A stretch of 64,000 nucleotides of DNA, taken from NCBI GenBank assembly GCA_947623455.1, contig OX392543.1:19280757-19344756 (forward strand). The letters run 5' to 3'. The stretch comes from Mimachlamys varia (taxonomy: Eukaryota; Mollusca; Bivalvia; Pectinida; Pectinidae). Shown here piece by piece: positions 62,238 to 64,000 of the stretch. The first letter of the stretch is position 1, and the number at the start of each line of letters is the position of its first letter. A program made the position numbers and the translations under genes. The notes under the pieces are model-generated. The model was not told where the DNA came from, did not search any database, and worked only from the letters and a program-made list of their open reading frames with translations.

Positions 62238-64000
62238 TGAAGCATGCAAGCTTTGTCGCCGACAAACATCTATATTCATGGTTCTGAAAGCGGTAATTCG
62301 ATTGACTGATGAGAAAGTTCAGCAGAAAATGACACTTTATTGGATTTATCATAATATATACATTTGAAGAAATTTGTGTGAATTGATATAATAGTTTCAT
62401 GTTTACAATATTTATATATTTGTAACTTTCTATCACCGTTAGCATTCAACTTGACTGTCGGTATAGTAATTGCATTGTATCAAAGAATAATGAAGCCCCT
62501 CGTTTGATTGTGGTCACTGGCTAATTTTTCTATATTAATAAAAGTAAAAAGTATGTGATCATTTTGGTTTAGAATTTAATGTAAATAGCACATACATGAT
62601 TTTAAAAAGCCTTATATTTACCGCTTTTCTGACATTACTAAGTCATGTAAGTGTATGTTAATTGATACACTTCACACAACGTTATTTTTCAAATTATGTC
62701 ATTGTAAAAAAAAAACAATTTAAACCATAATCAGTGTTTACCTCAGCCTAGTCACAATAAATTTGTTATTAGCTTGGTATAAGTCTTATTGGGTATTGGG
62801 TACATGTACACGATCATGTTAAATCGAATTTATGAATAGATAGAGACTTGAAACGTCAATCGATTATTAGATAATATATAATGAATAAACTATAATTGCT
62901 ACACGTTAGTTAATACCATCATATATCATTAATTCTCTAATACACATGATGCAATTGTACACATAACAGTAAATTACACATTAAAGTTCGCAACTAAAAA
63001 AGTACTGTTTATGTCTTCAGACGAACTAATTCAACAGAAATAAAAAATTACTATGATATACATTACCTAAAATACCAAGTAGTTGAAAACGTATGTTAAG
63101 CCCGACAAGGTTTTATTGGGAATTCATTGTAAATTCTTTTGTTATAACTCATTTTTTTATGTTTAGTGACTTTAAAGACTTGGTGTGCTTTACAATGTTA
63201 GACAAATGGGCCTAGCTGACGACGGTGTTTGTACAATAGCACAAGGGTACGGTGTGGTCTGAATGTGCACGTACCATGACATTGGGATACAATGGACTCG
63301 TAAAATGTTGAACGTAGAATATACGATTACCATGTTTTTTTATATTCAATTATTATGTATGTGTATGTAAAGCAATACGGGCACAATATTGTGTTACTTT
63401 GTGTAACAACATATTAACAGATTACGAGGTGTCTCCCTCCCTGCAATCTATTGCTATATGTGTGAATGAACACTTGTATATTTTAGTTTTCGTTGGTTAC
63501 AAATAAAATGTAGAAACAAACGTTTTATAAAATAAATTTTGTATCCTGATTGGATTTTAAGATAGGTGTAAAAATAAATTACGTCTGCAGATGATCCATG
63601 TGTTTATATTTAATGACGTGAACGTAGGTATAATGATATGCACACAATACATATTAATATTGCAATATAATAACGTGCAGGTAAACTGTTGCATATACTG
63701 GCATATGTAATGATACAAAATGTCAACCAAACTAATTATTTCTTCTAGGCCTACTGAAAATAGACAAACCAGCCTTCACCATTTTGACTGATAGATAGTC
63801 TCAGTGGCATAGGAAACTACGACTGGTCAATTTCCTATTCGCCAAAAGTACTTAAAATATATTTTGTAAATAACCAATAAATTGATTTGCAACTAATAAA
63901 ATCAAATCTGTACACAGTACCTTAGGACAAGCCGGGGTCTCGACTCCACGACCCATACAGCTGAAACCTTTGTATATATTATAAAAGCATCACACCAAAG
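62238..64000. other. AT-rich flank without supported genes
   Basis: No coding exon or recognised element. Near the right edge (63929-63950) GCCGGGGTCTCGACTCCACG resembles a tRNA B-box (GGTTCGANTCC), as in tRNA-derived SINEs. No A-box or second half could be matched, so it is noted only as a possible SINE fragment. The unseen non-coding first exon and promoter of the DED-Ig gene may lie here. Confidence 0.4.

Noticed and set aside
63929..63950. Possible tRNA gene or SINE B-box
   Set aside because: Only a B-box-like motif with one extra base is visible; no cloverleaf or A-box could be assembled.

Overview
The window looks like invertebrate nuclear DNA, most probably from a bivalve mollusc. The evidence is spliced genes with GT/AG introns, interspersed repeats of a type I associate with bivalve genomes (internally repeated blocks ending in GGAC tracts, bounded by CTCACCTGG motifs), CR1-like and Penelope-like retroelement relics, and a gene that joins a death-effector-type domain to immunoglobulin domains. 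Species cannot be told from sequence alone. There is no prokaryotic gene organisation.

Layout. (1) 1-44372 is essentially one tandem satellite of a 35-bp monomer, built from GGTACCTTGTATCC, TATAACCAGAAACCC and GTACCC. From 1 to about 17.4 kb it forms a higher-order repeat of about 3,500 bp, equal to 100 monomer lengths, with near-identical copies starting at 1, 3958, 7458, 10959 and 14461. From about 17.4 to 43.3 kb it is a mosaic of longer duplications: a 1,713-bp tandem copy, a roughly 947-bp local copy and a roughly 10.9-11.7-kb long-range copy. Two mobile elements interrupt the satellite cleanly: a 743-bp repeat at 2280-3022 and an 861-bp inverted-repeat element at 43309-44169. (2) 44.4-53.8 kb is a transposon graveyard. 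It holds a second copy of the inverted-repeat element (47613-48624), a broken Penelope-like reverse transcriptase (46051-46895), a broken CR1-like element with a nested repeat (49405-52110) and an unrelated but similarly built inverted-repeat element (52859-53799). (3) 54.0-61.95 kb carries the one convincing host gene, on the minus strand. Eight coding exons can be joined in one frame of 497 codons: DED-like, Ig, a hydrophilic linker, an unassigned alpha/beta module, a second Ig and a short tail. Its 4.5-kb first coding intron holds a Ty3/Gypsy gag relic, a palindrome and a possible plus-strand exon. (4) 62-64 kb is AT-rich with no gene seen, only a 51-bp tandem duplication.

The short open frames that cover the satellite on both strands are by-products of a 35-bp period that lacks stops in several frames; they are not genes. 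The most noteworthy items are the 100-monomer higher-order repeat, the two families of TA-flanked elements whose arms are made of 9- to 11-bp minisatellites, and the DED-Ig gene. All calls were made by eye without database searches.
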